From positions 1 through 8,117 of the forward strand of contig DNXB01000609.1 in assembly GCA_003506995.1 (NCBI GenBank): DNA of 8,117 nt, in the 5' to 3' direction. The position numbers were made by a program, and so were the translations under genes. Shown piece after piece: positions 1 to 5,826 of the stretch (the first letter of the stretch is position 1; each line of letters opens with the position of its first letter). Below the pieces are notes generated by a model. The model saw only the letters and a list, made by a program, of their open reading frames with translations. It was not told where the DNA came from and made no database searches. Origin of the DNA: Verrucomicrobiales bacterium (GTDB lineage Bacteria > Verrucomicrobiota > Verrucomicrobiia > Verrucomicrobiales > Verrucomicrobiaceae).

Positions 1-363
1 TCCTACTGCATGGTTACGGCTGAGTTTGTCCAATGTAGTCCCTGGCTTGTGAGCGATGGACGTGTCTGGCCTGTGCCATCGCCAAAAGAACCGGAACAAC
101 GCAACCACCGCACGTTCATCATGACGGACACTGAAGGACGTTGGGCACTTGGCGTCTGCAAGCGCGCGGGCTTGCTCGAATTCGCGCATATCCTCGTCAC
201 ACCGGGCATCATCAGTGAGATGAAGGTCAAACGTGCGCTAAATCTCGATGGCGGCCCTTCAACCGGCCTCTGGTGCCGGAACGAGGCGGGGATGGTGCAG
301 TTTGAGAAGCCCGGCTGGGCGGTGCGCAACGCCATTGTGGTGGTGCCGCGAGATTCCAAGTGA
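1..363 (+). CDS. Phosphodiester glycosidase family protein (NAGPA/DUF2233-like), C-terminal fragment
   Basis: The reading frame is open at the left edge, so the N-terminus lies outside the window; about 120 C-terminal residues are visible. The family includes the eukaryotic enzyme that uncovers mannose-6-phosphate by removing GlcNAc from a phosphodiester. Bacterial members are mostly exported or cell-surface proteins of unproven substrate. What is seen: a QCSPWLVSDGRVWPV segment (visible codons 12-26), an RTFIMTDTEGRWAL strand, and the family-signature ALNLDGGPSTGLW loop (visible codons 80-92), followed by a short C-terminal strand ending NAIVVVPRDSK. The internal ATG at 10 is unlikely to be the start, because the family domain is much longer than 117 residues. 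The last codons and stop (347-364) recur at 929-946 beyond hicB/hicA, suggesting the downstream neighbour was once the PHP gene at 976. Substrate and localisation remain unknown. Confidence 0.8.
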   Translation, partial: SYCMVTAEFVQCSPWLVSDGRVWPVPSPKEPEQRNHRTFIMTDTEGRWALGVCKRAGLLEFAHILVTPGIISEMKVKRALNLDGGPSTGLWCRNEAGMVQFEKPGWAVRNAIVVVPRDSK

Positions 364-364
364 G
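347..364 (+). repeat. Left copy of 18-bp direct repeat flanking hicB/hicA
   Basis: CGCGAGATTCCAAGTGAG spans the final Arg-Asp-Ser-Lys-stop codons of the glycosidase gene. It matches 929-946 at 17 of 18 positions (A/T difference at the fifth base). The two copies are 582 bp apart and bracket exactly the convergent toxin-antitoxin pair. It could be a target-site or attachment-site duplication or the scar of a recombination event. The sequence match is seen directly; the mechanism is inferred. Confidence 0.75.
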
Positions 365-387
365 TTTGCGGGACGCGTTTCAGCAGC

Positions 388-416
388 TTGCATTTCAACC
401 AGTCAACGCTCATACT
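388..416 (+). promoter_or_regulatory. Candidate sigma70-like promoter for hicB
   Basis: TTGCAT (388-393) and CATACT (411-416) are separated by 17 bp. Transcription would start near 423, which coincides with the GTG proposed as the hicB start, so a leaderless or nearly leaderless mRNA is possible. Both hexamers deviate from consensus and promoter usage in this lineage is not known, so this is a weak call. Confidence 0.3.
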
Positions 417-422
417 TCTTCC

Positions 423-680
423 GTGGACAACCTTCTCAAATACCGCCGGATGGCTTTGAAAATGGCCGAAATCGTCGATCTCGGCGACTACGAGGGTTAT
501 GCGGCAAAGATTCCAGGGTTTGCCGGACTGATGGCCGTCGGGGCCAGCAAAAGAGAAGCTGTGTCCGAACTGGCGTCCGCGCTTGATGATTGGATGAGCC
601 TGGCCTTGAAGCGCGGCCTGGGTCTGCCAGCGCTCAATGCTCCGAAAACATCGCGCTCGCGTGTTCTGGTCAGCGCTTGA
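423..680 (+). CDS. hicB: HicB family antitoxin
   Basis: An 85-residue protein of the partial RNase H-like HicB fold. It would neutralise the HicA mRNA interferase by binding it. What is seen: a short N-terminal helix (MDNLLKYRRMALKMAEIVDL), the family core GDYEGYAAKIPGFAGLMAVG (residues 21-40), then an ASKREAVSELASALDDWMSLALKRG helix (41-65) and a LPAL end typical of small HicBs. No helix-turn-helix or ribbon-helix-helix DNA-binding domain is visible after residue 71. The GTG at 423 is chosen because it gives the usual length. Alternatives are ATG 450, which loses the first helix, and GTG 360, which adds an unconserved segment overlapping the upstream stop. No Shine-Dalgarno motif precedes any of these. 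Unusually, its likely partner hicA lies on the opposite strand, with 11-bp 3' overlap (670-680), instead of in an operon. Confidence 0.8.
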   Translation: MDNLLKYRRMALKMAEIVDLGDYEGYAAKIPGFAGLMAVGASKREAVSELASALDDWMSLALKRGLGLPALNAPKTSRSRVLVSA

Positions 681-888
681 GCCACTCCTGCCGGGAGATG
701 CCCGCTTCATCGAGAACCAGCTTCAACAAATTGACGCCAATGTCTTTTCCGCCGTGCGGATTGGGAATGGTGAGCTGAACAGGCCCTTTGATCATGTGCT
801 GATGCTTGCGGCCAGAAACCGGGCCTTCCCAACCAAGCCCGCGCAGGCGTTTGATGAGATCCTGACGTGAGATTGGCGACAGCTTCAT
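670..888 (-). CDS. hicA: HicA family toxin (mRNA interferase)
   Basis: A 72-residue, dsRBD-like HicA protein, expected to cleave mRNA and arrest translation unless bound by HicB. What is seen: MKLSPISRQDLIKRLRGLGW, then GPVSGRKHQHMIKG, with His29 at the position of the family's catalytic histidine, then QLTIPNPHGGKDIGVNLLKLVLDEAGISRQEWLKR. Length and all core motifs are intact, so the toxin is probably active. ATG 888 is the natural family start; no good Shine-Dalgarno motif is present. Its 3' end overlaps the 3' end of hicB on the other strand. The upstream region (889-975), shared with the divergent PHP gene, holds a perfect 10-bp palindrome at 907-916. The two genes cannot be co-transcribed, so the usual translational coupling of toxin and antitoxin is absent. 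Confidence 0.88.
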   Translation of the reverse strand: MKLSPISRQDLIKRLRGLGWEGPVSGRKHQHMIKGPVQLTIPNPHGGKDIGVNLLKLVLDEAGISRQEWLKR

Positions 889-906
889 AGGACACTCGTA
901 GTCATA

Positions 907-916
907 TCACATGTGA
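907..916. promoter_or_regulatory. Palindrome TCACATGTGA upstream of hicA
   Basis: A perfect 10-bp palindrome 19 bp upstream of the hicA start, in the 87-bp region between hicA (-) and the PHP gene (+). On the minus strand a TATGAC hexamer (rc of 901-906) directly follows it and could be a -10 element. An operator for repression of hicA is possible. Short palindromes also arise by chance, and no second copy was found upstream of hicB. Confidence 0.3.
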
Positions 917-928
917 CGAGTCAAGACG

Positions 929-946
929 CGCGTGATTCCAAGTGAG
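929..946 (+). repeat. Right copy of 18-bp direct repeat flanking hicB/hicA
   Basis: CGCGTGATTCCAAGTGAG repeats 347-364 with one mismatch. In one frame it again reads Arg-Asp-Ser-Lys-stop, the C-terminus of the phosphodiester glycosidase, although no such gene is open here. From its TGA (943-945) to the PHP start at 976 is 30 bp, a plausible intergenic distance for the arrangement before insertion. Confidence 0.75.
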
Positions 947-975
947 AAGCGGCCTGTTTTGGACGTTCGGAAAGG

Positions 976-2238
976 ATGCGCCCAACCCTTCTCTGCCTGC
1001 TTGCCCTCGGACTGATTCAAAACGCCCACGCCCAGGAGCTGAAGTGGTTCAAGGGCAACACACACACGCATTCGCTGTGGAGCGACGGGAATGATTTCCC
1101 GGAGATGATCACGGACTGGTATAAGAAGAAGGGCTATGACTTTCTGGCGATCTCCGATCACAACGTGCTTCAGGCCAAGGAGGTGTGGATGGGCGTTCCG
1201 GCGGTCGAAAAACGGCGCAAGGCGCTGGGGAAGACGACGATGGACAAGTATCGCGCCCGGTTTGGCGATGATTGGGTGACGACACGAGACAAGGACGGCG
1301 TGACCGAGGTGCGGCTGAAGAAACTGGAGGAATACCGGCCCAAGTTTGAGGAGCCGGGCAAGTTTTTAATCGTGCAGGCGGAGGAGATCAGCGCGGGGCT
1401 GGGCAAGGCACCGGTCCACATGAACGCGGTGAATTTGCGTGAGGAGATCAAGCCGATCAAAGACCTGGGCAGCATCCAGGAGGTGTTGCGGGCCAATTTC
1501 AAGATGGTGAATGAGCAGTCGCAACGGCTGGGAGTGCCGATGTTCACGCACATCAACCATCCGAACTTCCGCTGGGCCTTCACGGCGGAGGACATGGCGG
1601 CGGTGCTGGAGGAAAACTTCTGGGAGATCTACAACGGCCACCCGGGCATCAACTGGCTGGGCGATGAGACGCGCGTGGGACACGAGAAGCTGTGGGACAT
1701 CGCGAACACGCTGCGCATCGCGGAGTTCAAGGCAGCGCCGCTGTATGGCGTGGGCACGGACGACTCGCATCACTACCATGGTGAGGAAAGCAGTCCTGGT
1801 CGAGGCTGGGTGATGGTGCGGGCGGCGAAGCTGGATGCCGATGAGATTGTGAAGGCGATGAAGGCGGGCGATTTTTATGCGTCATCCGGCGTCACGCTGG
1901 ACGAGGTGAGTTTCACGGACGGCATGCTGCGCATTCGGATTCACGCGGAGCCGGGTGTGAAATACGTCACGGAGATTCGCGGCACCTTGCAGGGCTATGA
2001 AAAGGCCACGAGAGAGGTGCAAACGCCCGCAGGCGACACCTATCCGACGCGGAAACTTTACTCCGATGACGTGGGCAAGACGCTGGCGACGCTGGAAGGC
2101 ACGGAGATCACCTGGAAGCCATCGGGCAAGGAGTTGTACTTCCGCGCGTCGATTGTGTCATCGAAGCCGCACCCGAATCCGTCCTTTGAGGGGCAGACGG
2201 AGACCGCGTGGACGCAGCCGATGGGATGGAGAAAGTAG
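976..2238 (+). CDS. Exported PHP-domain metallohydrolase, CehA/McbA family
   Basis: A 420-residue protein. Residues 1-19 form a signal peptide (hydrophobic LLCLLALGLIQ, cleavage expected after AHA), so it probably acts in the periplasm or outside the cell. The PHP domain is recognised from KGNTHTHSLWSDG (His30, His32, Asp37), DFLAISDHN (Asp61, His62), QAEEIS (Glu136/137), HMN (His148), THINHPNFRW (His192, His195) and GTDDSHHY (Asp262, Asp263, His265). Together these would build a multinuclear metal site for hydrolysis of phosphate esters or related bonds. CehA and McbA are carbaryl hydrolases, but most members have unknown substrates, so none is assigned. The C-terminal ~110 residues look like the beta-rich tail often found in this group. 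GGAAAGG at 969-975 abuts the ATG, and the signal peptide supports this start. The stop codon lies inside a large inverted repeat. Confidence 0.88.
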   Translation: MRPTLLCLLALGLIQNAHAQELKWFKGNTHTHSLWSDGNDFPEMITDWYKKKGYDFLAISDHNVLQAKEVWMGVPAVEKRRKALGKTTMDKYRARFGDDWVTTRDKDGVTEVRLKKLEEYRPKFEEPGKFLIVQAEEISAGLGKAPVHMNAVNLREEIKPIKDLGSIQEVLRANFKMVNEQSQRLGVPMFTHINHPNFRWAFTAEDMAAVLEENFWEIYNGHPGINWLGDETRVGHEKLWDIANTLRIAEFKAAPLYGVGTDDSHHYHGEESSPGRGWVMVRAAKLDADEIVKAMKAGDFYASSGVTLDEVSFTDGMLRIRIHAEPGVKYVTEIRGTLQGYEKATREVQTPAGDTYPTRKLYSDDVGKTLATLEGTEITWKPSGKELYFRASIVSSKPHPNPSFEGQTETAWTQPMGWRK

Positions 2239-2291
2239 CCTTGTTGCGCCGCAACAAGAGTCTGACCAGTTGCGGCGCAACTGGGCTACTT
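2233..2291. repeat. 59-bp cruciform-like inverted repeat between convergent genes; possible bidirectional terminator
   Basis: Arms 2233-2255 and 2269-2291 are complementary at 21 of 23 positions, with a 13-nt loop (2256-2268). Each arm carries its own palindrome, GTTGCGCCGCAAC, so it can fold either as one long hairpin or as two short ones (2240-2258 and 2266-2284). The stop codon of the PHP gene (2236-2238) and most of that of the opposing gene (2290-2292) fall inside the arms. No long T-tract follows on either strand, so intrinsic termination would be weak by classical rules. It may instead be a copy of a dispersed palindromic element. Confidence 0.8.
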
Positions 2292-2889
2292 ACCGCATCC
2301 GCATGCCCTGCATGCGGCCCTGCATGCCTTCGAGCATGGGGGCCATTTCGAGTTTCATGGAGAGCGGCGCTTCTTTGAAGAAGGTGCCTATGTCCTTGGT
2401 GAAGGTCTTTTCGAAGCTGGCGGCGTCCTGATCGAGGAGAAGCTGCATCTCAGGATTGTCGGCGGACTTTTTCTTCATCTCGCGATGAATGCCGCCGATG
2501 ATGCGGCGGCGGTCTTCCGCAGGCAGCTTTTCGAGGCCTTTCATGACGGCCTTGAGGTTTTCCTCGACAGTGCGGCTGATGTACGCGCCTTTTTCCTCGT
2601 CGGTGAGGGATTTGAAGAAGCGGTCCATGATCTCCAGGCCGTCCTCGCGCATGGTGCTGCGCTGATTGAAGTCGAGCCTGATGACGGAGGTGATGACGTT
2701 GTCGAGATGCTGCAGGCGCTGCTTTGAATCAAGGTCTGCATCGCCAAACCAGGGCGCCTGCTCCATCAGCGCGAGCGTCTTCTCTGGCGAGAACACAGAA
2801 TCCTCGGTGACCCACATGACCGCAGCCACCGCACCCCAGACGAGGGCGAGGAAGGCGGCGACTTGGAGCCAGAGACGTTGGACCGGCAT
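2290..2889 (-). CDS. Hypothetical membrane-anchored protein
   Basis: A 199-residue protein that I do not recognise. Residues about 6-26 (LWLQVAAFLALVWGAVAAVMW) form a single hydrophobic segment after a short basic N-terminus, giving a signal anchor with the rest probably periplasmic. The remainder is predicted largely helical and charged: a region around residues 35-60 (SPEKTLALMEQAPWF), a central stretch with EDGLEIMDRFFKSLTDEEKGAYISRTVEENLKAVM, and a Met-rich C-terminus (PMLEGMQGRMQGMRMR). No cysteines or catalytic motif stand out. Its start is 6 bp after the murJ stop, so it is very likely co-transcribed with murJ, and a role in the envelope is a reasonable guess. No Shine-Dalgarno motif is visible. 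Confidence 0.72.
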   Translation of the reverse strand: MPVQRLWLQVAAFLALVWGAVAAVMWVTEDSVFSPEKTLALMEQAPWFGDADLDSKQRLQHLDNVITSVIRLDFNQRSTMREDGLEIMDRFFKSLTDEEKGAYISRTVEENLKAVMKGLEKLPAEDRRRIIGGIHREMKKKSADNPEMQLLLDQDAASFEKTFTKDIGTFFKEAPLSMKLEMAPMLEGMQGRMQGMRMR

Positions 2890-2895
2890 GCGGGT

Positions 2896-4542
2896 CTATC
2901 TTTTGCCAAATCGGCGGCCAAGCAACGACAGGAATTCGCCGGATTCCTCGACTTTGAGCTTCTTCGTGACGGCGAAGTAGGCGATGGCGGCGATTCCGAT
3001 GCTCACGCCGAGCGTGGCGCAGCGAAGAAGGAAGTTCAGATGCGGCCAGTCGGCCATGATCGTGAATTTGGCCGCCAGGCAGATGCCGGACATCGCGGTG
3101 ATGCCGATGATGAGCTTGATGAGCGCCTGCATGAGCGAACGTGTTTCAAGACCGCTGGCGAACTTGCGCATGCAGAAGTAGAGCGTGAGGAAATTGAGAG
3201 AGAGACCGATGGCCGTGGCCCAGGCGAGCGCGGTGTGATCCCATTCCAGGACGAAGACGGTGATGGAGTTCACAGTCGCAGTGAACGCGATGATGCCCAG
3301 GCTGACCATCATCGGGATGAAGCGGCGGTCGATGGTGTAAAACGCGGGCTGGAGCACCTTGATGGCGGCGTAGAAGATGAGGCCGAACGCGTAGGCTTGC
3401 AGAGGTGCGGCGGTGTTGGCGACATCGTGCGCGGTGAATTTGCCGTGCTCGAAGATGACGGAGATGATCTCATGCGAGAGCAGCGAGAGGCCGACAGCGC
3501 AGGGCAGTGTGAGGAACAGCACGAGGCGCAAGCCTTTGGCCAGTGCGCCGCGAAACGCGGGTGTCATACCCTCAGTGGCGAGGCGGGAGAGCATGGGCAG
3601 CGTGACGGTGGCGACAGCGACACCGAACAGGCCGAGCGGAAGCTGCTGGAGACGCTGGGCGTTTGCCAGCCAGGCGAGCGATTTTTCATGCCCCTCCGTA
3701 AAGGAGGCGAAGATGGAATTGAGCAGCACGGCGACCTGCGTGCCGCTGGCGGCGAGCATGGAGGGCCACATGAGATGCAGCACTTCCTTCACGGCAGGGT
3801 CTTTGCAGCCGAAGTCGAAGCGGAAACGGAAACCAACACGGCGCAGCGAAGGAAGCTGGACGGCAAGCTGCAACACACCGCCGATCAAGGTACCGATGGC
3901 GAATCCGGTGAGACCTTTTTCGCTGACATTGCCGTGACGGAAGCCGGGGTCGATGATCCAGGCGAGAATCACACCACCGACGATGCAGCCGAGATTGAAG
4001 AAGGCGGAGGCGACGGCGGGAATGAAGAACACCTTCTTCGAGTTCAGCATGCCCATGACCAGCGCCGTGACAGACACGAGCGCGATGAAGGGGTACATGA
4101 TCTGCGCGAGCCAGGTGCCGAGCACTTTGGCCTCCTCACTGAGTCCGGGCGTGAGGATGCGGAAGAGAATCGGTGCCAGAGCCACGCCGGCGATGGCGAC
4201 GAGGGTCATGAACCACATCGAGAGCGAGATCATCTTGCGCCCGAGCGCCCAGGCGGCCTCGTCGCCCTCGGTCTTCATCTTTTTCGAGAACGTGGTGACG
4301 AAGGCGGTGGAAAGCGCTCCTTCGGCGAAAAGATCGCGCAGCATGTTCGGCGTGCGAAAGGCGGCGGTGAAGACTCCGGTGAACGCGGAGCCGAAGAAGC
4401 CGTTCAACAACTGGTCGCGCACGAGTCCGAGGACGCGGCTGCAAAGGATGGCGATGGAGACGACCCCGGTGGACCGCGCCTGCGAACTGGTGCTTTTCGT
4501 GTCTTCACTCATGCTGCTGGCAGACATTCGGAGGTTGTTCAT
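2896..4542 (-). CDS. murJ: MurJ (MviN) lipid II flippase
   Basis: A 548-residue polytopic inner-membrane protein of the MOP superfamily. It would flip lipid-linked peptidoglycan precursor from the cytoplasmic to the periplasmic face. What is seen: the N-terminal CSRVLGLVRDQLLNGFFG (residues 34-51) and FRTPNMLRDLFAEGALSTAFV (62-82) signatures, including arginines at the cavity positions, then some 14 hydrophobic segments to near the C-terminus. Examples are LAPILFRILTPGL, NSKKVFFIPAVASAFFNLGCIVGGVI and LNFLTLYFCMRKF. The start is uncertain: ATG 4542, 4527 and 4512 are all in frame before the conserved core, and ATG 4542 sits 2 bp from a large hairpin. None has a clear Shine-Dalgarno motif. Upstream lies sua5; 6 bp downstream begins a small membrane-protein gene. 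Length fits the family. Confidence 0.95.
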   Translation of the reverse strand: MNNLRMSASSMSEDTKSTSSQARSTGVVSIAILCSRVLGLVRDQLLNGFFGSAFTGVFTAAFRTPNMLRDLFAEGALSTAFVTTFSKKMKTEGDEAAWALGRKMISLSMWFMTLVAIAGVALAPILFRILTPGLSEEAKVLGTWLAQIMYPFIALVSVTALVMGMLNSKKVFFIPAVASAFFNLGCIVGGVILAWIIDPGFRHGNVSEKGLTGFAIGTLIGGVLQLAVQLPSLRRVGFRFRFDFGCKDPAVKEVLHLMWPSMLAASGTQVAVLLNSIFASFTEGHEKSLAWLANAQRLQQLPLGLFGVAVATVTLPMLSRLATEGMTPAFRGALAKGLRLVLFLTLPCAVGLSLLSHEIISVIFEHGKFTAHDVANTAAPLQAYAFGLIFYAAIKVLQPAFYTIDRRFIPMMVSLGIIAFTATVNSITVFVLEWDHTALAWATAIGLSLNFLTLYFCMRKFASGLETRSLMQALIKLIIGITAMSGICLAAKFTIMADWPHLNFLLRCATLGVSIGIAAIAYFAVTKKLKVEESGEFLSLLGRRFGKR

Positions 4543-4544
4543 GC

Positions 4545-4616
4545 CCGCAAAAAAAACGCAGAAGACGCAAAAATGGCCGAGACAGGATTCTTTGTGTCTT
4601 CTGCGTCTTTTTGCGG
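4545..4616 (-). repeat. Imperfect inverted repeat between sua5 and murJ; terminator-like
   Basis: Left arm 4545-4571 (starting CCGC, eight A, CGCAGAAGAC) pairs with right arm 4591-4616 (GTCTTCTGCGTC, five T, GCGG at its end). There is one bulge, one mismatch and one G-U pair, and the loop is about 19 nt. As minus-strand RNA the hairpin's 3' arm contains eight consecutive U, so it could act as a terminator or attenuator after sua5. It nearly touches the first possible murJ start codon. The CGCAGAAGACGCAAAAA motif looks like a dispersed palindromic element, but only one copy is in this window. Confidence 0.7.
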
Positions 4617-4627
4617 CTGCATGAGAT

Positions 4628-5680
4628 TTAGGAGGCGTAGCGGACGCTGGCGCGCCGCAGTTTGTCCATCATGGCGATGCCCATGCCGTGTTCATGCAAC
4701 GGTTCCGCAATGATTTCATCGACGCCGAGCTTGTCGAGCGCGCGCAGGACGTAAAAGAAGCGCACGGCGGCCTCGGGAAGCTTGCCGTTGCCGGGGCTGA
4801 GCATCATGACCTCTTCCCAGTCGGTGAGATTGAGATAGCCGTCCTTCTCCTCGCCGCGATAGCTCATGAGGGCGTAGCGTTTGCCTTCCTCAGGAATGAA
4901 ATCGGACGGACGTTCGAGCAGGCGCAGCGGTGTTTTCGGCGCGTAATGCGAAGCGAGCTGGCCGGGAGCCTCGGTGGCTTCATCGACAACGGTGCGCGTG
5001 GCGTAGCGCACTTTGCCATACACCTTCAAATCTTCCGCCGTGATGGGACCGGGGCGGACAATGGTGATGAACATCTTCGGGCTGCCGGGCTCGATTTTGA
5101 TGATGGTGGACTCCAGACCGAACATGCAGGCGCCCGCATCGACGATGAGATGGATGCGGCCGTCGAGTTCGGTGAGAACCGCGCTGGCGGAGGTCGGGCT
5201 GATGGAGCCGAAACGGTTCGCGCTGGGCGCGGCGATCGGTTTGTCGAGCGCGCTGATGACGCGGCGGAAGATCGCATTGGAACTGACGCGAACGGCCACG
5301 GTGGGGAGTCCGGCGGTGACGATGTCGGGGACGATGGGCTTTTTCGGCAGCAGAATCGTGAGCGGGCCGGGCCAGAAGCGCTCGATGAGTTTTTTCACCG
5401 TCGGGGCGATGGATTCCGGCACCTCGGCGACGAGATCAAGCTGATCTTTGTTCGGCAGGTGGACAATGAGCGGGTCGAAGGTGGGACGCTCCTTGGCTTC
5501 GAAGATTTTCGTGACGGCGGCGGGATCGAGCGCGTTGGCGGCGAGGCCATAGACGGTTTCCGTCGGCAGGGCGACGACTTCGCCCTCGCGCAGGAGACGC
5601 ACAGCCTCCTCGACGGCCTGATGCATCAGATTGGGCTCATCGGTGTGGAGAACGGCGGTGACGTGGGTGGCGGCTGACAT
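4628..5680 (-). CDS. L-threonylcarbamoyladenylate synthase, Sua5 type (YrdC plus Sua5 domain)
   Basis: A 350-residue enzyme that makes threonylcarbamoyl-AMP from threonine, bicarbonate and ATP. This is the first step of the t6A37 tRNA modification needed for accurate ANN decoding. The YrdC/TsaC domain covers about residues 17-215: LPTETVYGLAANA (38-50), IFEAKERP with Lys63 and Arg65, RFWPGPLTILLPKK (101-114), KPIAAPSANRFGSISPTSAS (147-166), FGLESTII (187-194) and VRPG (208-211). The linker PGQLASHYAPKTP (239-251), typical of Sua5, then leads to a C-terminal domain of about 100 residues. The length matches Sua5 rather than the short TsaC. ATG 5680 is preferred over the in-frame GTG 5716, because the extra twelve residues come from the repeat-rich intergenic region. 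The minus-strand neighbours are folE2 upstream and murJ downstream. Confidence 0.94.
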   Translation of the reverse strand: MSAATHVTAVLHTDEPNLMHQAVEEAVRLLREGEVVALPTETVYGLAANALDPAAVTKIFEAKERPTFDPLIVHLPNKDQLDLVAEVPESIAPTVKKLIERFWPGPLTILLPKKPIVPDIVTAGLPTVAVRVSSNAIFRRVISALDKPIAAPSANRFGSISPTSASAVLTELDGRIHLIVDAGACMFGLESTIIKIEPGSPKMFITIVRPGPITAEDLKVYGKVRYATRTVVDEATEAPGQLASHYAPKTPLRLLERPSDFIPEEGKRYALMSYRGEEKDGYLNLTDWEEVMMLSPGNGKLPEAAVRFFYVLRALDKLGVDEIIAEPLHEHGMGIAMMDKLRRASVRYAS

Positions 5681-5703
5681 ATAGGGAGCAGATGGGAAAC
5701 TCA

Positions 5704-5826
5704 AATGACGAAGCACGAATGACGCAAGGCCGTCAGGGCAGGCGCGAGGCCGCGCATTTCGTCATTGGGCATTAGGGCTTCGTTCGTCATTCGGATTTAG
5801 TCATTCGGATTTAGTCATTCGTCATT
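5704..5826. repeat. Repeat-rich intergenic element between folE2 and sua5
   Basis: About 120 bp built from variants of GTCATTCG and its complement. AATGACGAAGCACGAATGACGC (5704-5725) faces inverted-sense copies around 5758-5793. Two perfect tandem 14-bp units GTCATTCGGATTTA (5786-5799, 5800-5813) and a partial third (5814-5821) follow. The interior (5727-5755) is GC-rich and has its own short inverted repeats. The arms are imperfect. It resembles a palindromic extragenic or MITE-like element. It runs into the 3' end of folE2, whose stop codon lies in the second 14-bp unit. Confidence 0.7.

Noticed and set aside
360..422. GTG 360 as the hicB start, overlapping the glycosidase stop
   Set aside because: The extra 21 residues do not look like HicB, and the stretch begins inside the direct repeat; GTG 423 fits family length better. 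It is not fully excluded.
3..710. Minus-strand open frame spanning the glycosidase end and hicB
   Set aside because: It overlaps two recognisable plus-strand genes and the hicA end, and its translation lacks any domain.
2863..4713. Long plus-strand open frame (616 codons) opposite murJ
   Set aside because: It is antisense to a clear MurJ; the composition is dominated by Glu/Gly/Arg/His/Asp as expected from reversed GC-rich codons, and it shows no domain.
4688..5677. Plus-strand open frame (329 codons) opposite sua5
   Set aside because: Mirror frame of a recognisable enzyme, with reversed-codon composition and no motif.
5681..5716. GTG 5716 as the start of the Sua5-type gene
   Set aside because: The added residues derive from the intergenic repeat region; ATG 5680 is sufficient for a full-length protein.
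5786..5821. CRISPR-like array
   Set aside because: The 14-bp units are directly adjacent with no spacers, and only two full copies exist.
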